The notes under the pieces are model-generated. The model did not search any database, was not told the DNA's origin, and saw only the letters and a list, made by a program, of their open reading frames with translations. Positions 27,253 to 37,279 of a stretch of DNA of 64,000 nt are shown one piece after another (positions within the stretch are counted from its first letter, which is position 1; each line of letters begins with the position of its first letter). This DNA comes from JAZDCZ01 sp046757925 (GTDB lineage: Bacteria > Gemmatimonadota > Gemmatimonadetes > Gemmatimonadales > GWC2-71-9): NCBI GenBank assembly GCA_046757925.1, contig JBHHZE010000006.1, positions 31,890 through 95,889 of the forward strand, in the 5' to 3' direction. A program made the translations under genes and the position numbers.

Positions 27253-29228
27253 TGCCTCAATCGATCGGGTTGGTGTGGTTGGCGGTGCTGTTGCCGTTCG
27301 TCGGCTTTTTGATAAATGGGGCTCTCAGTTTCTTGAGGCCGCAGGCCAAGCGCGCCGTGAGCGCAGTTGGTGTAGGAGTCCTGGGCGCAGCGTTTGCAGT
27401 TGCCGTGGTTGCCGTGTTCGGCCTAGTTGGCAATCAAGCAGGCGCACCGTTCGTCTTGCGCATGTGGGAATGGATCCACGTTGGTGGTCTTCACATCGAC
27501 GTTGCGCTTCAAGTCGATCAACTGTCCGCCGTAATGATGCTCGTGGTGACGGGAGTCGGTGCTCTGATCCATTTGTTCAGCATAGGCTATATGCACGAGG
27601 ATCGAGGCTACGCTCGGTATTTCGCATATCTCAACCTCTTCGTGTTTTTCATGCTGGTGTTGGTCCTGGGAGCCAACTTTCCGGTCATGTTCATCGGTTG
27701 GGAAGGAGTGGGCTTGTGCAGCTACCTGTTGATCGGCTTCTGGTTCAACGATAAGGCGAATGCCGATGCCGGTAAGAAGGCGTTCATCATGAACCGCATT
27801 GGAGACTTTGGTTTCCTGATCGCCATGTTCATGATCTTCTGGGCAACGGGTAGCCTGGATTTCGTAGAAGTCTTCGATGTGGCACCCCGCACTTTTGTAC
27901 TTGGTGGAGGAACCGTCACGCTCGTAACGCTGGCGTTGTTCCTCGGTTGTACCGGCAAGTCGGCGCAGATTCCGCTATACACATGGCTGCCCGATGCCAT
28001 GGCGGGCCCAACTCCCGTCTCGGCGTTGATCCACGCGGCGACTATGGTTACAGCGGGAGTCTATCTCGTCGCACGAGCCAACGTTTTGTTCGCCATGGCA
28101 CCGGTGTCTAGCCTGGTCGTGGCTAGTGTAGGAGCGGCAACCGCGCTGTTTGCTGCTACGATTGCACTCAAACAGTGGGACATCAAGAAGGTCTTGGCGT
28201 ATTCCACGGTGTCTCAACTGGGATACATGTTCTTGGGCGTTGGTGTGGGCGCGTACGCTGGAGGAATCTTTCATCTTGTGACGCATGCCTTCTTCAAGGC
28301 ATTGCTGTTCCTGGGCTCGGGCAGCGTGATTTTCGCTTTACACCGTGCATATCACCAGACGCATAGCCATGAAGACGCTCAAGACATGAGGAACATGGGA
28401 GGACTCAGGTCCGCGATGCCATGGACAGCCGCGGTAATGTGGGTCGCAACTTTGGCCATAGCCGGCATACCGGGACTGTCGGGGTTCTTTTCGAAAGACG
28501 GTATACTTGCAGCCACCTTCGCACGCGGCAGTGAACACGTGGCGTTTTACGTTCTGTGGCTCGTAGGCGCGGCAGCCGCGCTTCTGACCGCTTTTTATAT
28601 GACGCGCATGATGCTTTACACGTTCCATGGGCCAAAAAGAACGGGCGAGAAAGAGGCGGAATTCCTGGCTGAGGCTCCGTGGGTCATGACCGGACCACTC
28701 GTGGCGCTGGCACTGGGAAGTGTTGTTGCCGGAGCGATTAACCTGCCGCACGTTCTGCCGGGAGCAGGGTGGCTTGAGCACTGGCTCCAACCAATCACCG
28801 AGGCGAGCTCGAGGTTCTTGCCTGAAGAACATCTTGCCGCAGGCACCGAGTGGATGCTGATCGGCATTGCTACCACGATTGCAATTGGCGGCATAGCGCT
28901 GGCGTGGACTCTTCTCAAACCGGAATCGCTCGTCGTTGCCCGACAAGCACCGGGTGAGACGGGATTCGGTCGGGTTCTCTCCAAGAAATGGTACGTGGAT
29001 GAAGCATATGATTGGCTGATCGTTCAGCCCCTGGTCTGGATGTCACGGAAGCTCTTGTGGCGGTTCTTTGACACCGGGGTGATCGATACTGTGATGGTAA
29101 ACGGTTCCGCGTGGACCGCTCGGGCCTTTGGTTTTGCAGGCAGTGCAATCCAAAGCGGACGCCTTGGATGGTATCTATTCGTGTTCGTTATCGGTACGCT
29201 TGCGCTGCTTCGGGCGGTGATGACGTGA
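27249..29228 (+). CDS. nuoL: NADH-quinone oxidoreductase subunit L
   Basis: A 659-residue antiporter-like membrane subunit with about sixteen helices including the long lateral helix at the C-terminus. Motifs seen include FIGWEGVGLCSYLLIGFW (with the key glutamate), TGKSAQIPLYTWLPDAMAGP (with the lysine), STVSQLGYMFLG and THAFFKALLFLGSGSVI. ATG 27249 overlaps the nuoK stop and gives the family N-terminus MMPQSIGLVWLAVLLP; the open frame from 27051 lies in nuoK. Complete. Confidence 0.95.
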   Translation: MMPQSIGLVWLAVLLPFVGFLINGALSFLRPQAKRAVSAVGVGVLGAAFAVAVVAVFGLVGNQAGAPFVLRMWEWIHVGGLHIDVALQVDQLSAVMMLVVTGVGALIHLFSIGYMHEDRGYARYFAYLNLFVFFMLVLVLGANFPVMFIGWEGVGLCSYLLIGFWFNDKANADAGKKAFIMNRIGDFGFLIAMFMIFWATGSLDFVEVFDVAPRTFVLGGGTVTLVTLALFLGCTGKSAQIPLYTWLPDAMAGPTPVSALIHAATMVTAGVYLVARANVLFAMAPVSSLVVASVGAATALFAATIALKQWDIKKVLAYSTVSQLGYMFLGVGVGAYAGGIFHLVTHAFFKALLFLGSGSVIFALHRAYHQTHSHEDAQDMRNMGGLRSAMPWTAAVMWVATLAIAGIPGLSGFFSKDGILAATFARGSEHVAFYVLWLVGAAAALLTAFYMTRMMLYTFHGPKRTGEKEAEFLAEAPWVMTGPLVALALGSVVAGAINLPHVLPGAGWLEHWLQPITEASSRFLPEEHLAAGTEWMLIGIATTIAIGGIALAWTLLKPESLVVARQAPGETGFGRVLSKKWYVDEAYDWLIVQPLVWMSRKLLWRFFDTGVIDTVMVNGSAWTARAFGFAGSAIQSGRLGWYLFVFVIGTLALLRAVMT

Positions 29229-29238
29229 TGGTGAGCGC

Positions 29239-30801
29239 ATGAATGGATTTCTCACAACGATCGACTACTCCTCCTGGGTGCTGGACGTACTGCTGGTGAT
29301 CCCGCTGCTCGCGGCGGTCCCCGTGCTCCTGCTCCCAGCGGACAAAGCCAAGAAAATCGCTCTGGTAGCGACGATACTCGAGTTTGGCATCTCAGTGCCG
29401 CTGTGGTGGACGTTTGAAATCGGAACAGCGGCCTGGCAGTTTGAGCACGCGTATCCTTGGATACCCGACTGGGGCATATACTATCGAGTCGGGCTGGACG
29501 GCATCTCGTTGTTCATGGTGCTGCTCACCACATTCACAATGCCTCTCGCCGTGCTTGGGAGCTGGAAATACATAGCAAAGCAAGAGCGCTCGTACTATGC
29601 ATTGCTCCTGGTTCTGACGACAGGCATGCTCGGCGTTTTCGTGGCACTCGACCTGTTCCTGTTTTATGTGTTCTGGGAGATAATGTTGATCCCGATGTAT
29701 TTCATAATCGGGGTGTGGGGTGGTGCCAGGCGTATCTACGCGGCGATCAAGTTTTTCATCTACACGTTTGTCGGATCGCTCTTGATGCTCGTAGCGATTC
29801 TAATGATTTACTATGCGGTCGAACGTAGTACGGGCGTTGGTTCGTTCGCCTACGATCACATACTGGACAACATCGGGGCGGTTGACCGCTGGAAGTTTTG
29901 GCTGTTTGGTGCGTTCGCCGTTGCGTTTGCGATAAAGGTACCGATCTTCCCGTTCCATACTTGGTTGCCGGACGCGCACGTGGAGGCACCGACAGCCGGC
30001 TCCGTCATTCTTGCCGGCATCCTCCTGAAAATGGGTACATATGGATTCCTGCGGTTTGCGCTCCCGCTGTTCCCAAGCGTCACGTTGGCACCGATAGTAT
30101 CAGCGATTGTGGTAACATTGGCCGTCGTCGGCATTGTTTACGGCGCTCTGGTAGCCATGGTCCAGCCGGATTTCAAGAAACTCGTGGCGTATTCCTCGGT
30201 CAGCCATCTGGGATTTGTCATGCTGGGCATCTGGGCACTGACGGTCCAGAGTGTTCAAGGGGCCGTGATAATCATGATCAACCACGGGATATCCACCGGC
30301 GCGCTGTTTTTCCTTGCGGGTATGCTCTACGAACGACGGCATACGCGTGAGATCGCCGCGTTCGGGGGCATCGCGCGAGTGGTGCCGGCACTGTCGGCGG
30401 TGTTGACGATCGTGGCCTTGTCGTCAATCGGATTGCCCGGTACGAATGGATTCATAGGAGAATTCCTGGTGCTCGTCGGGTCCTTCGGTCCGCACCCCTG
30501 GGCAACGGGCGTCGCCGCTACGGGCGTCATCTTCGCCGCCGCCTATCTGCTCTGGTCGCTTCAGAGGATCATCTTCAACAAACTGTCCGATCCAGCGAAC
30601 AAAAGCATGCCAGACTTGTCGGTTAGGGAGTTGATCGTTTTGACTCCCCTAATCGCCTGCATTTTCTGGATCGGGATCTATCCGGCACCAATCCTCGAAC
30701 GGGTGGAGGCCTCCGCGCAGGCACTCGTAACCAGAGTGCGCGATAACGATGTGGGCCAAATCCTGGGTGCGGAGTTCGCCGTGGAAGCGGAGGGACGGTA
30801 G
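29239..30801 (+). CDS. nuoM: NADH-quinone oxidoreductase subunit M
   Basis: A 520-residue antiporter-like membrane subunit with fourteen helices. Typical blocks are FYVFWEIMLIPMYFIIGVWGG, AIKVPIFPFHTWLPDAHVEAP, YSSVSHLGFVMLG, and GLPGTNGFIGEFLVL. The glutamate and lysine of the proton half-channels (WEIMLIP and FAIKVPIF) are present. ATG 29239 lies 10 nt after the nuoL stop. Complete; its stop shares one base with the nuoN GTG. Confidence 0.96.
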   Translation: MNGFLTTIDYSSWVLDVLLVIPLLAAVPVLLLPADKAKKIALVATILEFGISVPLWWTFEIGTAAWQFEHAYPWIPDWGIYYRVGLDGISLFMVLLTTFTMPLAVLGSWKYIAKQERSYYALLLVLTTGMLGVFVALDLFLFYVFWEIMLIPMYFIIGVWGGARRIYAAIKFFIYTFVGSLLMLVAILMIYYAVERSTGVGSFAYDHILDNIGAVDRWKFWLFGAFAVAFAIKVPIFPFHTWLPDAHVEAPTAGSVILAGILLKMGTYGFLRFALPLFPSVTLAPIVSAIVVTLAVVGIVYGALVAMVQPDFKKLVAYSSVSHLGFVMLGIWALTVQSVQGAVIIMINHGISTGALFFLAGMLYERRHTREIAAFGGIARVVPALSAVLTIVALSSIGLPGTNGFIGEFLVLVGSFGPHPWATGVAATGVIFAAAYLLWSLQRIIFNKLSDPANKSMPDLSVRELIVLTPLIACIFWIGIYPAPILERVEASAQALVTRVRDNDVGQILGAEFAVEAEGR

Positions 30802-32306
30802 TGGCGTTGGATATCGGTAGCGTTGGTGGGTTCTTGCTGGCTTTGCTCCCGGAGTTATGGCTGACGGGAGCAACATTGCTGCTTCTGCTGCTGGTTGCCT
30901 GGCGCCATGGGGACGATTCAGATCAACGCATGATCGGGCAGCTAGCGTTGCTCTCCCTCGTAAGTGCTCTATTTCTCGTGATGTGGCTGTGGGCCCGCAA
31001 CGCCAATGCCGTGGTGCCTGGCGGGATGATGGCGTTGGACGGCTTCAGATTCGCATTGGATATCGTAATCCTCGTCGGGGCCGTGCTCTCCGTCATGCTC
31101 TCACTGGGTTACTTGGGTAGAGAAGGCGTATTGGTTCCCGAATATTACGTGCTCGTCCTGCTCGCGACCATCGGAATGCTGTTCATGGCAGGCGCGGACG
31201 ATCTCATCGTGATCTTCCTGGGACTGGAACTGATGTCGGTATCCGTTTACGTGTTGGCCGGCGTGAACCGCCGCAGTGCTGTATCCGCCGAGGCAGCGCT
31301 CAAGTACTTCCTGCTGGGAGCTTTCGCCTCGGGCTTCCTGCTGTATGGCATCGCACTGCTTTATGGGGCAACAGGCACCACTAACCTGACCCTCATACAC
31401 CTTCAGATCGTCCAATTGGGCTTGACGTCGAACCTGATGCTGGTTGCGGGAACCGGCCTCCTGCTGATTGGTTTCGGGTTCAAGGTAGCTACCGTACCGT
31501 TTCATATGTGGGCACCGGATGTCTATGACGGCGCGCCGACTCCGGTAACCGCATATATGTCGACAGCCGTAAAGGCTGCAGGATTCGCAGCGCTCATAAG
31601 AGTCTTGCTCCACGCGCTCGGCGACAGCGGGGAGCTGTGGTCGGCAGCTGTATGGTGGCTGGCGGTAGTAACGATGGTGGTGGGTAACGCGATCGCCCTG
31701 GCGCAAACCCACCTCAAGAGAATGCTCGCGTACAGCTCGATAGCACACGCCGGTTATCTAATGGTTGCGATCGCGAGCGGCAGTGAACTGGGCGTGGCGG
31801 CGTTCGTGTTCTACATAGCGGCATATACGCTCATGACGATTGGAGCGTTCGCCGTTTTGGCGGCCGCCGGACGAGATGGAGAACGGGGTGTGCGGATCGA
31901 CGACCTGAACGGGCTCGGCGCACGCAGACCGTGGCTCGCGTTCGCTATGACGGTATTCATGTTGTCGCTCTTGGGATTCCCCGGCACAGCCGGCTTCATG
32001 GGGAAGTGGTTTATCCTATCGGCAGTAATACACTCCGGACAGGGATTGCTGGCTGTCATATTGGTCTTGGCCAGTGTTCTATCGGCGGGTTATTACCTGC
32101 CTGTGGTGATGGCGGTGTACATGAAGCCGGCAGCTTCGGAGAGGGCGCACGAGTCCACGACCGTGGTAGGCGCGACGCGTTTAGTGGTTTTGGCCGCAAC
32201 CGTACTACTGTTGTTGTTTGGAGTCTGGCCCGGTCGCCCACTGGATCTAGCACGACAGGCAGCCGAGGGATTGACGGTCAGACCTACCCGAGTACTGGTC
32301 GACTGA
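30801..32306 (+). CDS. nuoN: NADH-quinone oxidoreductase subunit N
   Basis: A 501-residue antiporter-like membrane subunit, the last of the operon. Family blocks are FLGLELMSVSVYVLAG, SAEAALKYFLLGAFASGFLLYG, GFKVATVPFHMWAPDVYDGAPTP-type segment (KVATVPFHMWAPDVY) and MLAYSSIAHAGYLMVA. GTG 30801 shares a base with nuoM. With nuoL and nuoM it provides the three antiporter-like proton channels; all 14 core subunits A-N are therefore present in standard order. A phosphohexomutase gene starts 15 nt later. Confidence 0.95.
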   Translation: MALDIGSVGGFLLALLPELWLTGATLLLLLLVAWRHGDDSDQRMIGQLALLSLVSALFLVMWLWARNANAVVPGGMMALDGFRFALDIVILVGAVLSVMLSLGYLGREGVLVPEYYVLVLLATIGMLFMAGADDLIVIFLGLELMSVSVYVLAGVNRRSAVSAEAALKYFLLGAFASGFLLYGIALLYGATGTTNLTLIHLQIVQLGLTSNLMLVAGTGLLLIGFGFKVATVPFHMWAPDVYDGAPTPVTAYMSTAVKAAGFAALIRVLLHALGDSGELWSAAVWWLAVVTMVVGNAIALAQTHLKRMLAYSSIAHAGYLMVAIASGSELGVAAFVFYIAAYTLMTIGAFAVLAAAGRDGERGVRIDDLNGLGARRPWLAFAMTVFMLSLLGFPGTAGFMGKWFILSAVIHSGQGLLAVILVLASVLSAGYYLPVVMAVYMKPAASERAHESTTVVGATRLVVLAATVLLLLFGVWPGRPLDLARQAAEGLTVRPTRVLVD

Positions 32307-32321
32307 TCGCTGGCAATCGCA

Positions 32322-33695
32322 ATGGACATTCCTCCCATCATCTTCCGAGAGTACGACATAAGGGGAGTAGTGGACAGCGAGCTGGCGCCGCACGCCGTGC
32401 GTGCGATCGGGAGAGCTGTCACTACGCTTGCGCGGCAACGGGTGGGTGGCGATCCACGAATCGTAGTAGGAAGGGATAACCGTCCCTCGGGTGAATCGCT
32501 CGCCCGAGCCATGCGGGAAGGGATTGCACTGGCGGGGGGTACTGCGATAGATGTGGGGATGCTGCCGACACCGGCGCTCTATTTTGCGCTCCACGAACTG
32601 GACGTAGACGGCGGAGTGCAGGTCACCGGTTCGCACAACCCACCGGAATTCAACGGTCTCAAGATGGTCGTGGCGGGTGATACGCTCCACGGCAAAGAGA
32701 TTCAGCGGTTGCGGCGACTCATTGAGGATGGTGAACTGGATTCCGGCAGCGGCACCCGCGAAGTCGATGAGTCGATTCTCAGAAAGTATGCAGACAAGGT
32801 CGTTTCGCTGAACGCTCCGCTCGAGAGACCGGTCAAGGTAGTAGTAGATTGCGGCAACGGGGTTGCAAGCTTAGTGGCAGAGAACATCCTGTCACGCATT
32901 GGAGCTCACGTAGTTTCCCTCTATTGCGAGTCGGACGGCAGTTTCCCCAATCACCATCCAGACCCGACGGTCCTCGAGAACTTGAGAGACCTTCAAGAGA
33001 GTGTGCGGAGAACCAACGCGGCGTTGGGAATCGCGTTCGACGGTGATGGTGACCGGATCGGTGCGGTCGACGAATCCGGTGAGGTCGTGTTCGGCGACAA
33101 ACTGCTCATCCTCTACGGACGAGAACTGATTGAGCGGACGGGAGAAACCGGACCGGTCATTTTCGATGTGAAGTGCTCCAATCTCCTTCGCGAGAAGCTG
33201 GCGGAAGCGGGCCTCGAGCCGGTGATCTGGAAGACCGGACATTCGCTCATCAAGGCCAAGATGAAAGAGTTGGGAGCGACGCTGGCGGGTGAGATGAGTG
33301 GCCATATGTTCTTCGGCGGTGACTATTTCGGATACGACGATGCAATCTTTGCGGCCGCTAGACTCTTGAGCTACCTGGCCCGCCAAGAAGGACCGCTATC
33401 GGGGTTGATGGCCGACTTCCCAGAATCGTTTGCAACTCCCGAGATCCGAATCGACTGTCCGGCGGATCGGCAGGACGCTATCGTGCAGGAAGCCTCCAAC
33501 TATTTTGGCGAGCGGTATGAAACCCTCACTCTCGACGGCGTTCGCATCAACTTCGACCAAGGGTGGGGCCTCATCAGAGCCTCGAATACGCAACCGGTAA
33601 TAGTGATGCGGTTTGAGGCGAATTCGAGGGAAACACTCGAAGCCTATCGGGGAGAGGTGGTAAGCTGGTTGCGGGGGCAGGGGATCTCACTCTAA
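32322..33695 (+). CDS. Phosphomannomutase/phosphoglucomutase
   Basis: A 457-residue alpha-D-phosphohexomutase interconverting hexose 1- and 6-phosphates for LPS, exopolysaccharide and glycogen precursors. The four-domain layout is intact: FREYDIRGVVD near the N-terminus, the phosphoserine loop VTGSHNPPEFNGLK near residue 107, the magnesium loop FDGDGDRIGAVDE near 245, the sugar-specificity loop GEMSGHMFF near 325, and the phosphate-binding RASNTQPVIVMRFE near 425. The GEMSGH loop is typical of AlgC/ManB-type enzymes with dual mannose/glucose use. It begins 15 nt after nuoN. Confidence 0.93.
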   Translation: MDIPPIIFREYDIRGVVDSELAPHAVRAIGRAVTTLARQRVGGDPRIVVGRDNRPSGESLARAMREGIALAGGTAIDVGMLPTPALYFALHELDVDGGVQVTGSHNPPEFNGLKMVVAGDTLHGKEIQRLRRLIEDGELDSGSGTREVDESILRKYADKVVSLNAPLERPVKVVVDCGNGVASLVAENILSRIGAHVVSLYCESDGSFPNHHPDPTVLENLRDLQESVRRTNAALGIAFDGDGDRIGAVDESGEVVFGDKLLILYGRELIERTGETGPVIFDVKCSNLLREKLAEAGLEPVIWKTGHSLIKAKMKELGATLAGEMSGHMFFGGDYFGYDDAIFAAARLLSYLARQEGPLSGLMADFPESFATPEIRIDCPADRQDAIVQEASNYFGERYETLTLDGVRINFDQGWGLIRASNTQPVIVMRFEANSRETLEAYRGEVVSWLRGQGISL

Positions 33696-33699
33696 GCAG

Positions 33700-36282
33700 A
33701 TGAGCAAGCGCGGCCGGTGGGCATGGGCAACGGCCATCTGCATTCTGGCGGCTCTTCTCCTGGGACGCTGGCTAGCCGTTACAACCGCCAACAGCCTGTG
33801 GTTTCAGTCGATCGGGCTGGCGAAGCCCCACGCCGACATCGCCCGGATCAGATTTGCCCTGTTGAGTACCGCGTTTGCTGTGGCTTCGGTATGGTGCATC
33901 GGCAATCTGTATTTCGTTTACAGAGCGGTCGGCTCCGTACAGGTCCCCCGCAAGTTGGGGAACCTGGAAATCCTGGAAGAGTTGCCGCGGCGACATTTGA
34001 TCGTAGGCACGGTTGCCCTGGGATTCGTTATTGCAGCGGTACTGAGCCACGATGCCGGCAATTGGTGGTATGCGCAAGTGCTGTCCCACGCGAGCGGGGG
34101 GCCGGATCTGCGTGACCCGATACTGGGGCGGGAGTTCTCGTACTATTTGTTTCGGCTGCCATGGTATCGCACCATCCATTCCTTTGTCACCACCGCCTGC
34201 GGTACCATGCTGGTAGTAACCAGTGGCCTCTACGCCACCATCGGTGCTGTGCGCTGGTCCGGGCGGCGGCTAAAGGTCAACGAGCTTGCCAGAGTTCACA
34301 TCGCCGTTCTCTTAGCCGGCTTCGCCCTGGTTCTATTCTGGGGCTATAGGCTGGAACCGGCTGAGTACGTTGCGGGGATTCCAGGAACACCGTACGACTC
34401 CGTGCTCGTCGATATCCGACTACCCGTCGCGCGGCTGCTCAGCTCCCTTGCACTGGTGGTGTGCGGAGCTTCAATAGTATGGGTTTGGTCAAGTCGTATT
34501 GCGGTGATAGTAGCCGGTTGGTCGGTACTGCTTGGGGTATCCGTGATTGGTCACTATGTGGTTCCGGGTTTCGCGGGAACGGTCAGGTCGCCCGACGACC
34601 TCGTGTTGGAATCGGTTGCGAGCGTGCAGCCCCAGTTCACCGACATAGCGTTGGGACCTCTCTCGTGGGATACGCTCTTCATACAATCTGCGCAATTGAA
34701 CTCCGAGGATCTGGCGTGGCGGATGGACGACCTGGGATCCGCTCCGATCTGGGACGAGTTCGCCCTGTGGGAAGCCTTGAACCGCTCGCTGGATGACAGT
34801 TCGTCCATTGGCTATTCGGCGGCGAAGTTGGATGTATATCGCGCGCCGGACGGGACCCGTCTGCCCGTATTGGTAGCCGCACACAAAACCGGTTTGAACG
34901 TCGCAGGCGGCGGGGAGCGGAAGTTGTTATGGAGCGATGTTCACACGGGATCCTATGCATACGCTCGTGGCGCAGTGGCGGTGAGCGCTGCGGACGTGGG
35001 ACACGATGGAGGCCCAAGGTTCATTCCGGATCTAACGGAGCCGGATTCCACCGTGGCACAGCTGAGGGATCTTCGCCTCGCAAAACCAGAGCTGATGTTC
35101 GCACCGATGCTGCGAGACTTTGCTGTGGTACCGGCGCCCGGCGAGGTGAGTGGAGTGAGAGCGGACGGACTTTGGCGGCGGCTCGCGCTTGCCTGGACTC
35201 TGCAAAGTCCGCGGCTCGCTACGACACCGGTTGCCGCCCGGAGTTCGATTGTTTGGCACAGAGACATCTCCCCACGCCTGCACATGGCTGCACCGTTTGC
35301 CGATTTTGGCGAACCTTGGCCGGTGGTGTCGGGCGAGCAGGGACGGGTCTTGTGGATGGCGAACGGATATGTCAAATCCAGACTCTCGCCCTTATCGGTC
35401 TCCTTCGACTGGAACGGTGAGGAGATCCGGTATCTGAGGGCCGGAATGATTGGGGTCGTAGACGCGTATTCCGGCGAGACGTCGGTTTACCTGCTACCAG
35501 AGCCCGACCCGCTGAGTGCGGCGTGGTTCGACCTGGCCGGCGGAATCGTGCAGCCGGCAGATCGTATTCCACGCTCCATCATGGAGCACATACAGTATCC
35601 ACGGGACCTGTTCCGCCTCCAAGTGAGATTGCTCAGCGAAACAGGGCTCGGTAACCCGGTCGACGGACGTCCGGCAGCACTCGGCCCCGTGTTGACAACA
35701 AGGCGTGACGACCCGGAGCCGTTCTGGTGGTTCGGGCCGTCTGCGGTTGATCCCGTGCCTCATCCGTGGCTCGGCGCGACGATAGAGACGGGCGACCCAC
35801 CGGTGATCACCGGCCTGGCGCAGGGAGCGGTGAAGGGGGGCAGGTTGGAGTTTGGTGTAGTCGCATTCAGTTCCCATTTGGAGATGCCGGGTGCGTCGCG
35901 TCTGGCCCGGAGGTTTGCTCGGCTGCGCTGGAGTGACGACGTTGTTGCGGGTCCGTTGAAGACAGTTTTGGCGGGAACCCGAGTTCTTCACGTTCAGTCG
36001 TTGTACTCGCTGTACGATAGTGTCCCCGGAGTAGAGTTGACTGAAGTAGTGGTAGCCAGTGGCTCTGTGATTGCCCAGGGCCGTACGTTGCTGCAAGCGC
36101 TCGATCGGGTGAAACGGGCTGAACTGAGGCCGCCGAACGTTGCCGCCGGGGAATGGACGGAGGCCCGCATGTGGTTTGAGCGGATGGAGACGGCCAGGCT
36201 GGCCGGCAGCTGGGCGGATTTCGGAAGAGCGTATCAGCATCTTCAGGATATCTTGCTCGGCCCCCGAGACTCAGGCCGGTAG
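33700..36282 (+). CDS. UPF0182 family membrane protein
   Basis: An 860-residue protein with about seven N-terminal helices (residues 5-310), then a large soluble region. The family signature HIQYPRDLFRLQVRLL (near residue 627) and the membrane-adjacent PILGREFSYYLFRLPWYR block identify UPF0182, found in actinobacteria, cyanobacteria and others. No function is established. The soluble part is shorter than in most members (900-1000) and lacks their long acidic tail. ATG 33700 lies 4 nt after the mutase stop, so it is probably in the same transcript. Confidence 0.85.
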   Translation: MSKRGRWAWATAICILAALLLGRWLAVTTANSLWFQSIGLAKPHADIARIRFALLSTAFAVASVWCIGNLYFVYRAVGSVQVPRKLGNLEILEELPRRHLIVGTVALGFVIAAVLSHDAGNWWYAQVLSHASGGPDLRDPILGREFSYYLFRLPWYRTIHSFVTTACGTMLVVTSGLYATIGAVRWSGRRLKVNELARVHIAVLLAGFALVLFWGYRLEPAEYVAGIPGTPYDSVLVDIRLPVARLLSSLALVVCGASIVWVWSSRIAVIVAGWSVLLGVSVIGHYVVPGFAGTVRSPDDLVLESVASVQPQFTDIALGPLSWDTLFIQSAQLNSEDLAWRMDDLGSAPIWDEFALWEALNRSLDDSSSIGYSAAKLDVYRAPDGTRLPVLVAAHKTGLNVAGGGERKLLWSDVHTGSYAYARGAVAVSAADVGHDGGPRFIPDLTEPDSTVAQLRDLRLAKPELMFAPMLRDFAVVPAPGEVSGVRADGLWRRLALAWTLQSPRLATTPVAARSSIVWHRDISPRLHMAAPFADFGEPWPVVSGEQGRVLWMANGYVKSRLSPLSVSFDWNGEEIRYLRAGMIGVVDAYSGETSVYLLPEPDPLSAAWFDLAGGIVQPADRIPRSIMEHIQYPRDLFRLQVRLLSETGLGNPVDGRPAALGPVLTTRRDDPEPFWWFGPSAVDPVPHPWLGATIETGDPPVITGLAQGAVKGGRLEFGVVAFSSHLEMPGASRLARRFARLRWSDDVVAGPLKTVLAGTRVLHVQSLYSLYDSVPGVELTEVVVASGSVIAQGRTLLQALDRVKRAELRPPNVAAGEWTEARMWFERMETARLAGSWADFGRAYQHLQDILLGPRDSGR

Positions 36283-36287
36283 CTGGG

Positions 36288-36316
36288 TTGATGGGACTTC
36301 CCCAGCCGAGTAGCTT
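36288..36316 (+). promoter_or_regulatory. Predicted promoter ending 9 nt before the carbamate kinase start
   Basis: TTGATG (36288-36293), a 17-nt spacer and TAGCTT (36311-36316) are followed after only 9 nt by the GTG at 36326. There is no Shine-Dalgarno. Transcription starting about 7-10 nt after the -10 box would begin at or just before the start codon, giving a leaderless mRNA. Confidence 0.5.
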
Positions 36317-36325
36317 GCAGCCCTC

Positions 36326-37279
36326 GTGAACTCGTCACCGGGCACTATCGTCATCGCTGTGGGAGGCAATGCTCTCGCCCCACTCGGCGAGCAAGTCACT
36401 ATACACGACCAATTTCATCATACTCGACAGTCTTTGGCGTCTGTCATAAGGTTGGCCAAGGAAGGTTGGTGTATTGCGATAGTGCACGGGAACGGTCCGC
36501 AGGTCGGCAACGCCCTCGAGCGGAACGAACTTGCGCGGGATCGCGTTGAGCCGCTGCCACTCGGAGTGCTCGTTGCCGCCACCGCAGGGTGGATAGGATA
36601 CATGATCCAGCAATCCCTCCAGAATGCTTTGGCCGAAGCAGGCAGCGACCGGGATGTGCTGACCGTAGTAACACAAACGCTGGTGAGCGAAGATGATCCG
36701 GGCTTCAAAGAGCCGACGAAGCCGATAGGCAACGCCTTCGGCCGGGAAGATTTCGTACGATTGCAGAAGCGTGGGGTCCCCATCGGCAGTGACGGTGCCG
36801 GACGGTGGCGACGGCTGGCAGCCAGTCCAGAGCCAAGTGATGTGGTAGAAGCCGCGGCGGTCAAACAACTGGTGTTGAGTGGCAAGATCGTGATCGCGGC
36901 GGGTGGTGGTGGTCCACCGGTATATCGCGACCGGAAGGGCCATTGGGAAGGCGTTGATGCGGTGGTGGATAAGGACCGAGTCGCTGCCGTGCTAGGATGT
37001 CGCCTCGGTGCGGAACGACTGCTGATTCTTACGGATGTAGATGGAGTGTACGAAGGATGGGGCACGGAGTCCCAGCGGCACCTCCCGAGGTTACGACCGA
37101 CTGAGGCAGAAGCGCTCTTGAGCGGCGGCGCCCTCGGGAGGGGAAGTATGAGACCGAAAGTTGAGGCGGCGGTCCACTTTGTGAGACACGGGGGCGGGTG
37201 CGCAATCATAGCACACCTCGAGAAGGGTCTGGAAGCGATCCAGGGCGAGACGGGGACAATTATCGCAGGAGAAGATTGA
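36326..37279 (+). CDS. arcC: Carbamate kinase
   Basis: A 317-residue amino-acid-kinase-fold enzyme that makes ATP from carbamoyl phosphate and ADP (reversible). Motifs are AVGGNALAP at the N-terminus, VHGNGPQVGNALERNE near residue 53, the IGSDGAGRWRRLAASP loop near 154, and DKDRVAAVLGCRLGAERLLILTDVDGVYEGW-type late region (ILTDVDGVY). GTG 36326 is used. The gene stands without arginine deiminase or ornithine carbamoyltransferase, and is followed at once by sucCD, another substrate-level ATP-forming pair. Confidence 0.93.
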   Translation: MNSSPGTIVIAVGGNALAPLGEQVTIHDQFHHTRQSLASVIRLAKEGWCIAIVHGNGPQVGNALERNELARDRVEPLPLGVLVAATAGWIGYMIQQSLQNALAEAGSDRDVLTVVTQTLVSEDDPGFKEPTKPIGNAFGREDFVRLQKRGVPIGSDGAGRWRRLAASPEPSDVVEAAAVKQLVLSGKIVIAAGGGGPPVYRDRKGHWEGVDAVVDKDRVAAVLGCRLGAERLLILTDVDGVYEGWGTESQRHLPRLRPTEAEALLSGGALGRGSMRPKVEAAVHFVRHGGGCAIIAHLEKGLEAIQGETGTIIAGED